The notes beneath the pieces are model-generated. The model worked only from the letters and a program-made list of their open reading frames with translations. It did not search any database and was not told the origin of the DNA. The translations under genes were made by a program, and so were the position numbers. Shown here in pieces: positions 24,196 through 35,244 of a DNA stretch of 64,000 nucleotides (within the stretch, counting starts at the first letter, position 1; each line of letters begins with the position of its first letter). Source of the DNA: Micropterix aruncella (lineage: Eukaryota; Arthropoda; Insecta; Lepidoptera; Micropterigidae); the NCBI GenBank assembly GCA_944548615.1, contig OX155973.1, positions 19,693,543 through 19,757,542 of the forward strand. Direction: 5' to 3'.

Positions 24196-25019
24196 TCCTA
24201 AATAATAATAGCAAAAACCCAACGGTGTAGATCGTACCGTCTGATATATATGCGATTAGTAAATTATTAGGATTCTTATAAAGTCTATTTATTTAACGAA
24301 AATAGTATACTATGTCTTTACGGACTCGTATTACGGCGGCCTTGTGAACCGCCGACCTATCTAACGGTCAGACTATTGGGGTAGGTTAAGGCGCGACAGC
24401 CCATGCGCGCACAACGGCTGAACTGTCAGAGTCCTTGAAAATGTCGAGTTTTCTAGCACTATTTATTAGATATCTAGATTGATAAAGTCGGACAATTAAG
24501 TGGCTATTTATAGGGATGATATCATTTTATTTGCAGCGGATTGATTAGGCTAAAATTGTGACAGAGCATACTAAATTATAATTAGTGATGGTTCCCGTGT
24601 CGTTTTGAAAGGGGAGGGGGGGGGGAGCCAGAGTCATCGGAATCTCTTTCATCCCGTTCACCCTTCCCGTGTTAGCCCTGTGGTATGCGAGAGGTTGTTG
24701 TTGCATGACATCCCGGGTAGATAGATAGATATAAAACGGCCACTGTCGTTAAAACTTCTAAAAAACGTTTTAAAAAAACGAGTGATATTATGTTTCAAAT
24801 TTTCTTAGAACTGAAAAAAAATCGGTTGTCACCCGAAGACATACTCGGCACGTGGCCGATGACTGATTTCATTTAAATAATTATTTTATAAATAAAATTC
24901 ATGAGCGCCCTCTCTCGGCCGGCGGTCGAACCCGGTTGGGTGCCATCGCATCACCTTAGGCCGCGCGGTTCGTTTCTAGGTACCCTCCCTCCTACCTACC
25001 TACCCTCAAGCCTATATAT
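24196..25019. other. Unassigned DNA
   Basis: Contains a G-run at about 24610-24626, a (GATA)n run near 24719-24732 and a GC-rich patch at 24900-25000. No gene or repeat boundary that I can support. Confidence 0.35.
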
Positions 25020-25450
25020 TTGATCGAAATATAGGGCGGAATTGAAATAGTATTAGTGCAGCTTGTATATGATATAATACAATCAAAATTTTACAATGTG
25101 ATTGGCTAACAAGGCATATGTGTACCGAATTTCAAGTATCTAAGTCCAATATTTCGAGGATGATATATAACTAGTACGCCCCCTGGTGGACCGCTATCAA
25201 CTACTCTATTGAACTCTTGCCATGACCAAATGCTGCTTTCATACCAAATTTCAACTCAATCGGATTAAGCGTTTGGGCGCTGTCGTAGAGGAATACATAC
25301 ACACAGACACACAGGCAGACTTCAATCGGGATATGGTCTTAATCGTTTCAGGGGGGCTCAAAATGGATAATTCCGTCTTCATCTGGAAAAAAATGCGCGT
25401 TCACAAACCTTTCCCTCCTGGTCGGTTGGTGGGCCTGGAAAGTAATATAG
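25020..25450 (+). repeat. Family C dispersed repeat (3' part)
   Basis: Shares 'CTTGCCATGACCAAATG', 'AAGCGTTTGGGCGCT', 'ACACACAGACACACA' and 'AAAATGCGCGTTCACAA' with copies at 35245-36365, 39745-40250 and 44830-45010. Noncoding; class unknown. Confidence 0.65.
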
Positions 25451-25784
25451 TACACTAAATACGATATTTTAATATGTTAACCTCTAAAAAAAACTGCAGC
25501 TGATAGAAAGTATGGCACAAATATTTCGTTTCATTGGAAAAAAACTAGGCTTTAGAGAAAATTATTCGATTTTTTCAAAAAAGATTTTCATTTAGTACGA
25601 TAACGTGTTTATTTCGATTTACGTATCACTGATATCATTGCTTGAGATTTCCTAGTATTAATATGTCTGTATTAAATTGTCAAATTATTTTACTTGTATC
25701 TTTCTCTGTATCGTTTTCTGTACATATACTTGTATCTTTTTCTGGAATTAAATAAAAAAACAGTGTCTGGGGACCCATACCATT
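25451..25784. other. No gene seen
   Basis: AT-rich intervening DNA. Confidence 0.4.
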
Positions 25785-26060
25785 CGTTCCTTTTATTTAT
25801 TTATTTTTATTCAAGATATTCTGGTAACAGTTATAAACTTTGTAAAGAAGTCTACATACAATACATGATAAGGTACAGTCTGGAGGTGAAGTCACACGAC
25901 TGCACGCCATGCGACATGACGCCACTGCGGACTGTTCCAATAATGCAATACCGCAAGGATTTGCACGAATCCGATCTGGCGTGCGTATCACTTGTGTATA
26001 GACTTCGCAGTTGCTGTTTAAAATAATAGAGGAGGGATAGTTTTTTGCGTATCGTAAGAA
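25785..26060 (-). mobile_element. Possible LINE 3' end, minus strand
   Basis: Opens with 'TTTTATTTATTTATTTTTAT', a tail when read on the minus strand, followed by a 3'-UTR-like segment. No recognised ORF2 residues, so the assignment rests on the tail. Confidence 0.35.
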
Positions 26061-26189
26061 GGGACGTTGAAATATATTTCAATGTCCATCGTTACATGAG
26101 AGGCAGTATTTTTTTCAATTTATGTGACTTTCGCTTTTGGCACTAGGCATTTGTAAGTTGATAGTCTTCAACGCATTATTTGGATACGC

Positions 26190-26400
26190 CACAGTTTTTG
26201 AGCACTAACCCAGAGGCAAACGTTAAATAAAGTGCTCTCACATTTGCCGAGACCTTGTGGTCAAATTTTCTTGAGACGCTTAGCTTTGGTGGATAACTCC
26301 TCTGTGAGGTCGAGAAATGCGACATCTCTATAATCCAGAAGGGAGAGGAGAGCAGACTGAGAAGTCGTAATCTTGCTCAATATTTTAGAGCTAACCTATA
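26190..26400 (-). pseudogene. Short LINE ORF2 fragment
   Basis: Close to 26920-27070 in sequence ('ATAACTCCTCTGTGAG', 'CGACATCTCTATAATCCAGA'), which codes on the minus strand for the '..LLDYGDVAFLDLTEELST..' part of a LINE ORF2. It is a second, separate copy of that portion lying just downstream of the larger fragment. Confidence 0.55.
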
Positions 26401-26559
26401 TGTATGAACATTATTTGCGAGTAGACTACATAACTTAACATATATAAAGAGTATGACAAATAAAATAAAAGAGGATAGAAAGAAATATATACTTTACTCT
26501 TTGTGGGCAAGGTTTGCCATATCAAAATAATCGAACATCTATAAGGACGCTAGAATTTA

Positions 26560-27460
26560 AAAAGGAGGGGAATGGGAGGGGAAAGGGAATTCATCTGGAA
26601 GACTTCACATGCTCTCTGAGTCTGTTTTTAAAAGTTGTTATGCTTGGCGCGGTTCTCACATTTTTTGGCAAAGCATTCCAAAGACGGGCTCCATGCACGG
26701 TTAAAGAGAATGAGAAGAAATCACTGCTGTGACTAGGGATAGAGAGTAGCAGGTTGTCCTTTGATCTCAGAGGGCGTCCATGAGCCGATAGTGCAGTAAA
26801 TCTGCCGGTAAAATAATTGGGAGCGACGCCATCCAAGATCTTGAAAAGCATACAGAGAACTCGCATGTCTCTTTTCTCCCGGGTCGACAGGCAGTGAAGC
26901 TTCTCTCCATACTCCGTGATGTGGTCAAATTTTCTGAGGCCATGGATATACCAAATGCAAACATTTTGGAGACGCTCAACTTTCGTGGATAACTCCTCTG
27001 TGAGATCAAGAAATGCGACATCTCCATAATCCAGAAGGGGGAGGAGAGCAGACTGAGAAATCGTAATTTTGCTCTCCTCCGCGAGGATATTTTTTAGTCT
27101 GTGCAGTAAATGAAATTTAGGCCGAAGAGTTTGCGTCGCATTTCTCGAATATGTGGCCGCTATGAGAGGTTATCGTCCATATGGACACCGAGGTTTTAAC
27201 CTCGAAACTGAAAGGGACCTCATCCGCACCGATGCAGATCTTTGGGACTTTAATTATATTAATCCTCGAGGTAAACTACCTGCTACCGATGATAATCGCC
27301 TGGCTTTTGAAAGGATTTAAGAGCAGTGCATGTGCTTTAGACCACTCGTACATCATCGATAGATCTTCATTTAAAGAAGCAATTGTTGTATCAATATCTT
27401 GCGGGGGAAAGTAAGAATATATTTGGACGTCGTCGGCATAGAGGTGATATTTTGCTTTAA
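26560..27460 (-). pseudogene. LINE ORF2 fragment: RT active site to C-terminus
   Basis: Minus-strand translation over several frames gives 'YHLYADDVQIYSYF' (RT catalytic YADD) near 27440, then 'DYGDVAFLDLTEELSTK', 'RLQNVCIWYIHGLRKFDH' and 'FFSFSLTVHGARLWNALP', and ends '..FKNRLREHVKSSR'. This is the usual path from RT motif to the end of CR1/jockey-type ORF2. There are internal stops (for example near 27290) and frameshifts, and the endonuclease and first RT motifs are lost. It is from a different family than the intact LINE at 10637-15405. Confidence 0.75.
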
Positions 27461-28056
27461 TAAGTAATTAACATTGAAAAATCTTATGTTTTGCCTACTT
27501 TTAAAAAAGTTAACTGAAAGCAAAGTGTGCAACTTCTAAATATTATCCAATATTCTTGAAATTTAGCCTATGTATATATTCCATCACTAAGGCTCGGTGC
27601 GTAAGCATCTGCAAGAGTTTTACATTTTTTATTTTGCCTTACAAAATGAAACACATCTATCTATATATATAAAAATGAATGTGTGTCTGCATGTCCGCTA
27701 TGGGATACTAAACCGCTTGACCGATTTTGATGAAATTTTGAGGGAAACTTTAGATTAGTTTAGAGATGGTTCCTGTGAAGTTTGGTTCCGATCGGACCAA
27801 AGGAAAATTTTTAGTGTCCTCAATAAAGCCAAAATTCTTCTTTTTTTTAAGCGGCGAATTTGAATTTCGAATGCGACCGCGAAGACAGGAGTGAGTTCTT
27901 CTTTTTCAACACGCTTTTATTAGGTCGACCTGTATGTAACTATGTAATGGAATCTAAGGTAACTAATTTAACCATCTTCCAAGGATCGTAGCGTCATGAA
28001 AATTGGCAGCTGTATGTAGTTCTGATGACAAATACAATAATATGGTACTGTCGAAC

Positions 28057-28395
28057 TGATCTGATGATGGAGTCGGAACATCGTATCATAGCTGTGTTTG
28101 GACTTGTTAGAAAAGTCTTGGGATGAACTTTGACCACGAATAGGTTTCAAGGTCTGATAATGAAGCCGGAAGATAGGCACTGGCATTCCATGATGGAATA
28201 TCGTAGCATAGCCGTGTATGGACTTGTTAGAAAGGTCTTGTAATGAACTTTGACCACGATTAAGTTTCAAGGTCTGATGATGAAGCCGGAAGACAGGAAC
28301 TGGCATTCCATGATGGAATATCGTATCATAGTCGTGTTTGCTCTAGTGAGAAATGTCACGTAATGGACTTTGTACACTATCAGGTTTCAAGGTTA
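28057..28395. repeat. ~120-bp minisatellite inside the Helitron
   Basis: Units restart with 'TTTCAAGGTCTGAT' at about 28144 and 28265 and 'GGTTTCAAGG' near 28383. They share 'ATGGAATATCGTA', 'GGACTTGTTAGAAA' and 'GAACTTTGACCACGA'. The third unit is the most diverged. Open frames across it on the minus strand just translate the repeat. Confidence 0.75.
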
Positions 28396-29191
28396 TAACA
28401 AACCTATTATATATTGACTTGTAAATATTGAGTGTAAATAGTGTAAATATTGACATAGGTGCCTGTATAAAATGTATATATACCTGTACATGGAGAGTGT
28501 AAATAGAATAATATTGATATATCTATATACGATGTATGTTGACGTGTAAATAGGGTAGTAGGTTGTTAAAGATCCCACCCAAGCCAATGTGAGAAACGTG
28601 CCGAGATGTCGCTAGCGTCACCTCAGAAAACCGGGCGAAACCCTGTTCTAAATAGCCTTGCCCTCTCTACACGGACCTCTGGGGGGGTCGACCGTTGAAT
28701 TGTCCACTACTCGTAGGAATAATATGGCAAAAACTACAAAAAAAGAAACAGCAACACAATGAATTTTGGTTTTTACGTGCATTTATAAAAGCGTGTTTTT
28801 AGTGTTTTTTTTAACTAATTATTTATTTTATAGGCGAATGAATTTTAAAGCGGCGAATTTGAATTTCGAATGCGACCGCGAAGACGGGATTGAGTTCTTC
28901 TTTTTTTTATAGTCGAATGAATTTTAAAGCGGCGAATTTGAATTTCGAATGCGACCGCGAAGACAGGAGTGAGTTTGATGTTTTCAAGGTAGGTTGTTTT
29001 TTAAATGAATTTTTAAAATAATACGTGCTAGCGTAATAATACGTGTAATACACACTACTAAACTATCTTTGGACACCTCATCTGTCAGAATTACAGAAAG
29101 AGAGAGAAAATTTTGTGCATTTCAATGTGATTTAAATTAATTTTATCTTTAAAGCCGTAACTTTTATAGTGGCAATCGTTCCCGTACAATT

Positions 29192-29527
29192 ATGCCTCCA
29201 AAGCGACAAGCAATTGGCCGATCTACACCTCAAGCACGGAACAAAAGAGCATTACGAGCCTCAGAATCAAACGAGCAACGAGCATTAAGGCTGGAAAATC
29301 TTCGAGTACCTGCCGCTGAGACCCGTTCGTATGAATCATCTGAACAACGAGAAGTGAGGTTAGAAACTGATCGAATACGTACTACTCAGGCCCGTTCGTC
29401 TGAGACAACTGAACGACAGGAAAGAAGACTACAAAATGTTCGAATAAGCACCGCTCGATCAAGACGAACGTTCAATAAATATCGAATTGAAACGAAACGC
29501 TGCAATGTCACATTTTTTTCAAAATGA
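29192..29527 (+). CDS. Helitron-associated ORF remnant with RxEexEQRxxRL repeats
   Basis: 111 codons beginning 'MPPKRQAIGRSTPQARNKRA'. Three imperfect ~27-residue repeats follow, each with an 'S.E..EQR..RLE..R' core (for example 'ASESNEQRALRLENLR' and 'SYESSEQREVRLETDR'). I associate this Arg/Glu-rich pattern with the N-terminal part of Helitron-encoded proteins upstream of the Rep/helicase region. Nothing beyond it is present: the frame shifts into unrelated codons and stops at 29527, about 105 bp before the Helitron 3' end. It is probably a remnant of a longer protein; expression is unknown. Confidence 0.55.
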   Translation: MPPKRQAIGRSTPQARNKRALRASESNEQRALRLENLRVPAAETRSYESSEQREVRLETDRIRTTQARSSETTERQERRLQNVRISTARSRRTFNKYRIETKRCNVTFFSK

Positions 29528-29632
29528 ACAAAACCAATAAAATGACTCAAAATGAATTGAATATTTGTGTAATGTCTTTCCTTCAAATTTATTTTAGTTG
29601 GTGGCGTAGCAACGCGCGCAGGGTACAGCTAG

Positions 29633-30197
29633 TATGTATATAAAAATCTTACCATTTGGATGATAAGGAAAACGCCTCTTGCAATTCCTCATTCCAATGC
29701 AACTGGTAACAACGATATATTTCATATCTGTAATTATAATATATATAAACCCGGAGCTACTCTCGGGGGTTGTCGGCACTCGATCGCGACACATTCAACC
29801 GGAAGGATCCCGAAATTGGAAGTAGTGAAACGTCGGAAAAGGTGCGCACGCGACGCCTGATCGCGCCATACATAACACGCGCGAAAATCCATTTTACTAA
29901 TATAGCGAAAGCCGGCACAGAGAGATGTTAAACAGAGGTATGTATATATGTGACTGCTTATGACCTGGTGGTATTCGTAGGAGTGAGTGTTTCTTATCGC
30001 TCCGCTGAAACAGTGAACAGTGACGTTTAAGACATCGTGACGTCATGACCGGTAAAATGATACGGCATTTTGTATTAATAGGCAACTTACGTAGCACTGT
30101 AGTTAAGTAATATACCAGACTGTGACAGTCTGCATGACAAGACTCAAACGGGCTTTATTTTATTTTATTTTATTTGGAAAAATCACAGCGTTATTAT
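29633..30197. other. No gene seen
   Basis: Intervening DNA with a short (TTTTA)n run near 30157-30175, perhaps the tail of a minus-strand retroelement fragment. Confidence 0.35.
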
Positions 30198-30785
30198 TAG
30201 TGATGCCACAAATATTCGTTACAATTCGGTATTCGGCCTATTCGGCCACTTTTTTATATTCGGTATTCGGCCGAATACTGCGTACAATTCGGCCGAATAC
30301 CGAATAACATGAAAAAAAAGCACTCAAAAATGAATCTATTTTAATCACAAATTATATTATTGCATCAATACTTAAAATCTATTAGTGGTAGGTTATGATG
30401 AATGAAAACAATTCCTTTCATCATTGGTTGGTTGTAAAGGATTGCGCTTTTTCTCGTAAACAATTCCTGCTTCTGAACCATAGATAAATCTTTGCGAATT
30501 TTTTCAGGCTCGGATATTACTTTGCGTTTGCTGACCACTACTTGTGAGGGGCTGCTTTCCGATATAGGCAAACAGTTTTCAAATAAAACTCAACCTCATG
30601 TGCAGTAGAACTTTTTTCCACACCCTCATCATTTTGCATATTATCTTTAGCCACTTCCTCTAAACAGTTTCAGAAACTGTCATGTATTTCAATCGTTTCA
30701 TTATTTTCATTGGTTTTCTTTCCTTACGAAGTGGAGAAGAATCACCATCGGATTCAATACTACTAGACTCATCACAACTCATTTT
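30198..30785 (-). pseudogene. hAT transposon relic (dimerisation domain plus terminus)
   Basis: Minus-strand reading of about 30365-30610 gives 'EVEFYLKTVCLYRKAAPHK', a stop, 'WSANAK', a stop, and 'YPSLKKFAKIYL', then in another frame 'QELFTRKSAILYNQ..GIVF'. This is the order of the hAT C-terminal dimerisation domain (EVE-YL...WW...YP-L...A-YL...S-R-FS-AG...). Stops and a frameshift make it dead. At 30198-30310 follow 'TAGTGATG' and repeated palindromic 'ATTCGGCCGAATAC' motifs, as expected for a hAT terminus with subterminal repeats. The other end is lost; a SINE abuts it. Confidence 0.7.
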
Positions 30786-30787
30786 CA

Positions 30788-30930
30788 GAGTTCATTGCAT
30801 TCGATCGACAGAATTGAAAATGCAATTCCGTTAACTAGATCCCAACGGAAAATCGTGACTTAGCCGGGAATCGAACCCAGGAACTTACAACGTAAGATCA
30901 GGCGACCTAACCACTATGTCTATACAACTA
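30788..30930 (-). mobile_element. tRNA-derived SINE (partial)
   Basis: The reverse complement matches the SINE at 43978-44272: 'CATAGTGGTTAGGTCGCCT' (A-box region), 'CTGGGTTCGATTCCCGGC' (B box) and 'AACGGAATTGCATTTTCAAT'. The LINE-like 3' tail is missing. Confidence 0.75.
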
Positions 30931-31915
30931 TGTATTAGTTTTTAGGACAATAAATTATTTGATTGGATTTTGACTTTAAGAAGAAGTCGTAGCTATAATA
31001 CTAAAAAAACGTTTATACGGCGCTAGAAAAATAAATAATGCGTGAAGCATTGTATAAAATGACACGATTAAAAAATCTTTCCTAAATTTCATAATTCCTC
31101 GTGATGACGCGACATATGTATTAGTTCTATGTATTAGCTATATACTAGTTGCAATAATTTATTAGTATATAATTTTCAACTTTCCTTGTTTTATTCTATT
31201 TAATTTATGCTTAGGATCGATTTTTAGGATACGATGTTTAGACTCGATTTCCAAATTCTTTATTTACTGCCCATCGTTTTAAAATTTTAATCAATAAACT
31301 CGTAAACCACTAAAGATATTAAGAAATGACTTCAACAAAGCCAGAGGCATCGCGCAGAAGGTCCATGCTATTTCGATATTTTTAATTATACGTTTATTTT
31401 TTTAATTTACCTGTTTAATACTTTATTAGATTTTTTCTGTTTTATTTTCATTTTATATATGCGCATATATACACATATCATCACCATACATGGAATCTAT
31501 CTTAGTACGGGCATGGTTCCAAACCAACTAGTAGCTTTACTCTAGAGCTACAGGGTATTTCGGTAAAAGGGTGCGAGGAATGTGGGCAAAGGGGTACGTC
31601 TCGACGAACGCCCTTGGTTAGCATGACGCGCAGGTAAGGGCTGGCGAAATTTTCTAGCATTTGGCTATCTGTGTGGGCGGAGTAGCGGGACATCTGGCGA
31701 CCATATCCGAGCCCTTACGACTCGTGACGTATTCGCTTTGATTTCAATTTTGTTCTAAGAAAATCTAATGTCCGGTATACTGTGGTACGGGCTAAGGCTA
31801 AGTTAGACAGATTCTGCAATGAAAACAATATAAATGTTTAAAAGAAATGAATGAATAAATAATAATTATTATTATAGAGTACGGTCAGCACTGCACTCGC
31901 GATTTCGCACATTTT
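30931..31915. other. Unassigned AT-rich DNA
   Basis: A less AT-rich patch at 31490-31740 has no recognised protein or repeat. The rest is AT-rich. Confidence 0.35.
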
Positions 31916-32278
31916 AGGAACCGCTGGTACACAGCATGGAAAGAGTGCCTTTACCTAATAAAGTTAAAACAATTTTACAGTTTTCCTTCACTCTTACCGT
32001 CGCAGAAAGTAGGACAAATGCGGACTGCGTGCGCACTCTTATCACGCATTTTACGCACATTTGCGATAAGAATTCAGCTAAGCGTAGCGCAGGCGCAGGC
32101 AAGAATGCCTCGAGGAAAAACCATAGATTAGCCCTCCAATACTTGAGGCGGCGAAACGGAAGAGGGAATGGGACCAAGAGTCAACCTAACGATGGCTTTA
32201 GGAAATGTATTTCACGCAAATGCAAAAGTATTTCACGCCGAAGTCAAGCTACGAGAATTTTTTTAACAATGTTATATA

Positions 32279-32550
32279 ACTTGACAATGGCTTGAGCCGA
32301 AATATCGCAATGAAATGGTTTTTCACTAAACATTAGTTTTTAAGAGCCAGTAATCACCATTTCCTGTTCCAGAATGCAACATCCATTGCTTGTTAGAGTT
32401 AAATAAGGGCGGAAGAGGCGCGGCTACCTTAAAGCAAAAATCAAAGAATAAACTGCTACTGATTTGCAACAACTATATAAGAAGAGATTGGATAAGTAAT
32501 GAACGTGGGAATGTTCCTGGTCTACTACAACCAGATGATATTTAATAGCG
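32279..32550 (+). mobile_element. Short element with hammerhead-like core, copy 1
   Basis: Begins 'CTTGACAATGGCTTGAGCC' + 'GAAATATCG' (stem GGCT/AGCC then GAAA). About 230 nt later come 'TTCCTGGTC' and 'ACCAGATGATATTT'. The same two anchors, with spacing of 210-231 nt, occur at 46988-47350 and in each arm of the palindrome at 46223-46839. Here the core is not palindromic. It may be the terminal part of a Penelope-like element, a class known to carry hammerhead motifs; that is an inference. Confidence 0.5.
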
Positions 32551-32807
32551 TCGATTTAAGTTAAAACAGCACGAAAGTCCGTGAAAAACAAATACATTTC
32601 CGTAATATTGAATGTATCACACAGCTTAATGCAGCCTCTCTGTATAAAGAATATCTTTAATCAATTTTTTAACTAAATCATTAGAAGGTTCTAAAAATAA
32701 AAATGTTTTTTTTTCCAGATTTTTGACAGCTACCGCTGGCAGAGACACGCTCAAAAGAAATCCACAAACTAAATTTAACCAAAACGGTCTATTAATCATA
32801 ATCATAA
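32551..32807. other. No gene seen
   Basis: AT-rich intervening DNA. Confidence 0.4.
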
Positions 32808-33330
32808 TCATATTTATTTTTCAAAAAAGGCTAGGTATCTACAACAAGCATAGGTAGATACCTAATCTGATGAAATCGTCAAAAAAATACATATTAGATA
32901 AATTACATATCAGTTAAATTTCAAAATGAAAAACCATAGTAGAAAAAGAAATAGTGACAATAGTGTCAAATTAAAAGACAACAAAATAAAATAAAAATAA
33001 TCGCATAAAAAAAATATTAAACAAACTTAACAAAACGAAAAAAATATAAAAAGAAATGTCAAATGATCCACTAATTAAATTCCAACATAATTTGGAAATA
33101 ATACCGTTTCAATAGTCAACTTAACAACTAAAACGCCTGAAGCGTATATTTAAAAAATCCTATCAATATTGTGAAATAGCATTTCATGCCGTAAACTGTT
33201 TAAATCTAATATACAAATAATATTTAGACTACAAACGATTCAGCACAGCTGTAGAACTCGTCCAACGTATAGAAAGCATGTGTGGATGCCATTTTTCTTT
33301 TCTTTAGTAGTTTCATATGTGATTGCTGTC
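32808..33330 (-). pseudogene. LINE 3' end with last ORF2 residues
   Basis: A tail of (AATCAT)n type lies at 32797-32815. The minus-strand reading of about 33330-33230 is 'KRKMASTHAFYTLDEFYSCA' to a stop. It parallels 'QSTHAFYKLGDFFEHANSF' at the end of the LINE at 52226-53255, so both belong to one clade. Only about 30 codons and the 3' UTR remain. Confidence 0.6.
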
Positions 33331-33352
33331 ACGTGACCGCGCGGACGAATCC

Positions 33353-34082
33353 GGGACAATTGCGGCCCGTACATTTGCGGCCCCGATACATTTGCGGCCC
33401 TCTCTTAATTTTTTGAATAATGATAAAATTAAAGTGAGACATTTGCGGCCCTGACCCTATTTTTTTTTTTTTATTTTATTTTATTATTATTAAAGAAACA
33501 TACAGCTGTTACAATAAATTTGTTACAAAATTATTAAGTTAAAAAAATAAAGCTAATTACATGTTTCCAATAAAACATTCATAATTTAAACACAATAATA
33601 TCATTTTTCTTGAAGTATTAACACACATAGGGAGAGGTGGGAACTGGGAAGAAAGGAGTGGGATACCTGCTAATACCAACTATAAAAAAGTCCGAGCAAA
33701 GACTCGCGGTCGGTGCAATAAAACATGCAAGTAACTTTACGTTCTCTCGCATTTAAACGTGTTATGGCAGACGTAGAGGTGCATCATGTTTGGTTACGTT
33801 TGGTGAAGTTCATTTTTTTCGGGAAGAAAAATTTCCTGGAAGACGGACCTAAGAAATTTTCAGATTTTTTGAAAAACGTCCAGGATGATTCGAAATGCAC
33901 GCTAGCGGCCTTATTTTCAGGAACAAATATTTCCTGAAAAAAAACTTGCTAGGACTTTTTTTTTTGGTGGTATTAGCAGGTATCACATTAATAGGGTCAG
34001 GGCGGCAAATGTCTCACTTTAATTTTATCATTATTCGAAAAATTAAGAAAGGGCCGCAAATGTACGGGGCCGCAACTGTCCC
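33353..34082. mobile_element. TIR element with 'ACATTTGCGGCC' subterminal repeats
   Basis: The ends 'GGGACAATTGCGGCC' (left) and 'GGCCGCAACTGTCCC' (right) are inverted. The inverted similarity continues inward: 'TTTGCGGCCC' motifs occur three times near the left end, 'AAAATTAAAGTGAGACATTT' is mirrored at 34005-34030, and 'GATACCTGCTAATACC' (33662) is mirrored at 33970-33985. A LINE tail (33461-33655) has inserted in the left arm. No transposase is recognised; the 70-codon frame at 33725-33937 has no signature. Flanking duplications are unclear, so the superfamily is open. Confidence 0.7.
33461..33655 (-). mobile_element. LINE 3' end nested in the TIR element
   Basis: A T-run and (TTTTA)n at 33461-33490 (a tail on the minus strand) followed by a 3'-UTR-like segment. 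The left arm of the host TIR element is continuous across it when compared with its right arm. Confidence 0.55.
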
Positions 34083-34184
34083 GACCGGCGCGGACAACAG
34101 ACACAGGACATACATCTTTTGAAACCACTTTTGTTGGTGACCTACCCACTATCACAAAATTCGTTACATTACTCTGTATATGGG

Positions 34185-34855
34185 AAGCTAACGGGCCCTT
34201 GCTGAGTTGGCCACGAAGACCCATTTTGTTCAGGGTTGGTCACACTCACGGGTCAACACCCATCCGGCGGCCTCCACGCATTAAGTGTGAGCCTGGGTAG
34301 GACTCTGGCCTTAGGGCTAGTTTCCCATAGGAATCAACCTTCTGGCGCTCCTGGACGGTCTGCGCACTGTGCGGTGTAAGCCAATCGACTGTGCACTCTG
34401 ACTAACAGTCGGGTGAGTCTGGAAGCAGTACTGTTTCCTATAGAGCGGGGGTGATCGCGGACCTTACGGCGACTGCTCTTGAAACGACCATCGGCTACCC
34501 GATCCTGGGTGAACAGCCGGGCAAAGGATGCCGTGGTCTGCGATAGATTCGGTACACACCGTTTCACCGCTTCGTAAGGCAGAGGACCGCGCAAGCGGCC
34601 TCGAACTCGGAACCAATCGAGAGACTGGAGTAATCTGGTCGTAATTGGAAGTAAGGGCGTGTGTGTAAGCCCGCTAGGTAACACTCCTGGCTATCTCGCG
34701 GTTAAGGCGTTGGACTCTTACGGGCTTGTGGCGGAGCTTGATGGTGGACTGTTTTTGTCCCAGTCTTCTGCGCTCACTTCAGGGAGACAGAACGACTAAT
34801 CGTTAAAACTTCCTGAGGTGACGGGCTCGCCCGTTGCAGTTGACAACTCTAGTTG
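34185..34855 (+). repeat. Family A, full reference copy
   Basis: An uninterrupted ~670-bp unit from 'GGGCCCTTGCTGAGTTGGCC' to 'GCCCGTTGCAGTTGACAAC'. It includes 'CGGTTAAGGCGTTGGACTCT' (34698), which resembles the D-arm and following stem of a class II tRNA (Ser/Leu type). There is no A-tail and no long conserved frame. It closely matches 59395-60058. Confidence 0.7.
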
Positions 34856-35244
34856 TATATGGGTCGTAAAACAGGATGAAGAAATTCAACTAAATCTACC
34901 TTGAGTTTGAATATAGCTATAAAGTTATAGATTTACTTTTTTATTGATTTAGCTCATACTTGATAAACGAAACCATGCTAACCAAGGATTTTAAAATAAA
35001 ATAGCCGTAAACATCGCGTACAACTGCGCGTACGCAAACAATTTCAATATAAACAAGGTTTATTATTAAAAATAGTACGCATTGAATTTGACGTATTATA
35101 GTTTCAGTTGTAAATACGGAATTTCAGCGCCCGAATGTGAGGTGCGATTATAGGCCAAACCTAGAATGCGCAAAAGTACTGACGTGATTTGTTTATAATG
35201 ATAGTTGCGACGTTAACATTGAAAATTTGTTTATAATAAAAAAT
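34856..35244. other. No gene seen
   Basis: AT-rich intervening DNA. Confidence 0.4.

Larger units (their letters stand above)
27660..29632 (+). mobile_element. Helitron with minisatellite and ORF remnant
   Basis: The left end 'TCTATATATATAAAAATG' lies after A at 27659. The right end 'GCGCGCAGGGTACAGCTAG' lies before T at 29633. This gives the A|TC...CTAG|T insertion pattern of Helitrons, with GC-rich sequence just inside the 3' end. The interior has a ~120-bp tandem repeat (28057-28395), three copies of a 'GGCGAATTTGAATTTCGAAT' block (27850-27905, 28848-28905, 28925-28980) and a short open frame near the 3' end. No Rep or helicase domain is present, so it depends on another element to move. 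Confidence 0.8.

Noticed and set aside
27968..28306. A 112-codon repeat protein on the minus strand
   Set aside because: It is the translation of the Helitron minisatellite, whose period (about 120 bp) happens to keep the frame open.
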